DNA from: Chamaelirium japonicum
Taxonomy: Eukaryota; Streptophyta; Magnoliopsida; Liliales; Melanthiaceae
Assembly (NCBI GenBank): GCA_947650365.1
Contig: OX393551.1
Coordinates: 6,852,501 to 6,916,500 of the forward strand
Length of the DNA stretch: 64,000 bases
Reading direction: 5' to 3'
Under the pieces are notes generated by a model. The model worked only from the letters and a program-made list of their open reading frames with translations, ran no database searches and was not told the origin of the DNA. Below, piece by piece: positions 61,871 through 64,000 of the stretch (position 1 is its first letter; each line of letters starts with the position of its first letter). Position numbers and translations under genes: made by a program.

Positions 61871-61956
61871 TTTCGGGTCCTCTTCCTTTCCTTAGTCATG
61901 TGACCCTATCAGAGCTACGACTCTTCCTCTTCTCCCTCTTCTTTGTCTTCGTAACA

Positions 61957-62250
61957 CACTTGTTAGAGAGAGATATTAACATTAAATCACATTGGATGAG
62001 TATTTATCATCTTTATGGTAGGTTTTTAATAGGATTTAAAAGTGAGCCGCGTTCAAACAGAGAAGAAGGATTCTGGTTCTTTAAAAAATGTCCACATGTC
62101 ACAACACGGAAGAGAGGCTTCCGTTTTAGTATAGATACTAGTAAGAAATCCGGGCAATGCCCGAATGTGCTTGATACAAGTCATTTGGCAAAGACAACAT
62201 CGAAGCTGTTCGAAGAAGTGTGAAATCTTAAGTGAGTGTGATTCACTTGT

Positions 62251-62282
<32 letters not shown>

Positions 62283-62470
62283 AACATCAAATGACTATTA
62301 AATTCCATTGATTGAAAATTTATCATCTTTATGATAGGTTTTTAAATGGATATAAAAAAGAGCCACATTCACATATGGAAGAAAAATTATAGCTCTTTAA
62401 AAGACATCCACGTGTTATAACACGGGAAAGAGGCTTCCATTTTAGTATATGATATAGATATAGATAGGAT
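61957..62470 (+). repeat. array of about 300-bp units, right part
   Basis: Continues the array interrupted at 59487, with the cgaatgtgcttgatacaagtc unit start at 62161 and a (GA)n at 62256-62280. Confidence 0.85.
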
Positions 62471-62760
62471 TTTTTCCACAATAATGTCTAATTCTATATA
62501 AAAATTAGGGAAATTTTATGAGGTTTTTCCCTCGAATGGCCCCCAACTCTCTCGTATTACTGGAAATAAATTCAATTGCTTTTTGCATTACTTTCGTGCC
62601 CCCAACATATGCAGTGAAGCACAACAATATATGGATTTTCGCTGACCTGCATCGTTAGTTGTGATGCATACACCACCCAAACAGTGCATCACAACCATAC
62701 AGATTAAATCGGGTGGCCGACAGTGCTCGGATTGCACTAACAAGATCGCACTAGAGGGGG

Positions 62761-63202
<442 letters not shown>

Positions 63203-63252
<50 letters not shown>
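63203..63252. repeat. (TA)25 microsatellite
   Basis: TA run between repeat B copy 4 and the hairpin. Confidence 0.97.

Positions 63253-64000
<748 letters not shown>

Larger units (their letters stand above)
59487..61956 (+). mobile_element. non-autonomous copia-related LTR element with captured gene DNA
   Basis: A 144-bp LTR (59487-59630) is clearly related to the 156-bp LTR at 19626, and an initiator-Met primer site follows. The 2.2-kb GC-rich interior has no polymerase motifs. It ends ttcgtaaca at 61956, the same tail as the LTR, but the rest of a 3' LTR is not recognisable. It splits a unit of the surrounding array: 94 bp of unit before and 207 bp after sum to a full unit. No clean 5-bp duplication is seen. 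Confidence 0.75.

Overview
This is nuclear DNA from a flowering plant, probably a monocot outside the grasses, although the sequence alone does not fix the species. The evidence is several Ty1-copia retrotransposons with initiator-Met tRNA primer sites, a plant-specific DUF3339 gene, a spliced plant-type SAP-domain gene with very long introns, long (TA)n arrays, and a 500-N scaffold gap at 29042-29541. Most of the window is transposon-derived.

Only two convincing host genes are present. The first (12596-12808, +) is an intact single-exon gene for a 70-residue DUF3339 membrane protein. The second (CDS 32615-58293, -) is a six-exon gene for a 149-residue protein with a C-terminal SAP domain. 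All five introns are GT-AG and the reading frame is continuous across every junction. Its 450 coding bases are spread over 25.7 kb because three introns (2.7, 10.1 and 12.1 kb) hold transposons. Two GC-rich scraps (9700-9806 and 19076-19207) may be exon remnants of unknown genes.

Layout: 1-8780 is a large decayed copia element with 2137-bp LTRs, the left one cut by the window edge. 8.8-12.3 kb holds small TIR elements. 12.5-13 kb is the DUF3339 gene. 13.2-16.3 kb is a tandem-repeat-rich stretch that looks like a Gypsy LTR on the minus strand. 19626-23168 is a complete but gag-less copia element on the minus strand with identical LTRs. 23.2-26.9 kb holds a tRNA-derived SINE, a triple hairpin and a hAT-type element. 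27.0-29.0 kb is a cluster of palindromic elements embedded in (TA)n microsatellites, ending in the assembly gap. 30.2-30.7 kb is another foldback. 32.6-58.3 kb is the SAP gene with its intronic transposons. 58.4-62.5 kb is an array of about 300-bp units interrupted by a non-autonomous LTR element carrying a captured leucine-zipper gene fragment. 62.8-63.6 kb is a second microsatellite/hairpin cluster with the same architecture as the one at 27 kb.

The genes do not form a pathway. The notable biology is structural: (i) hairpin elements that sit in (TA)n tracts and appear to travel with them; (ii) a foldback built of palindromes nested within palindromes; (iii) a 1.4-kb inverted repeat with the same coding scrap in both arms; (iv) young non-autonomous LTR elements that must have been mobilised in trans; (v) four hAT-type elements with exact 8-bp target-site duplications.
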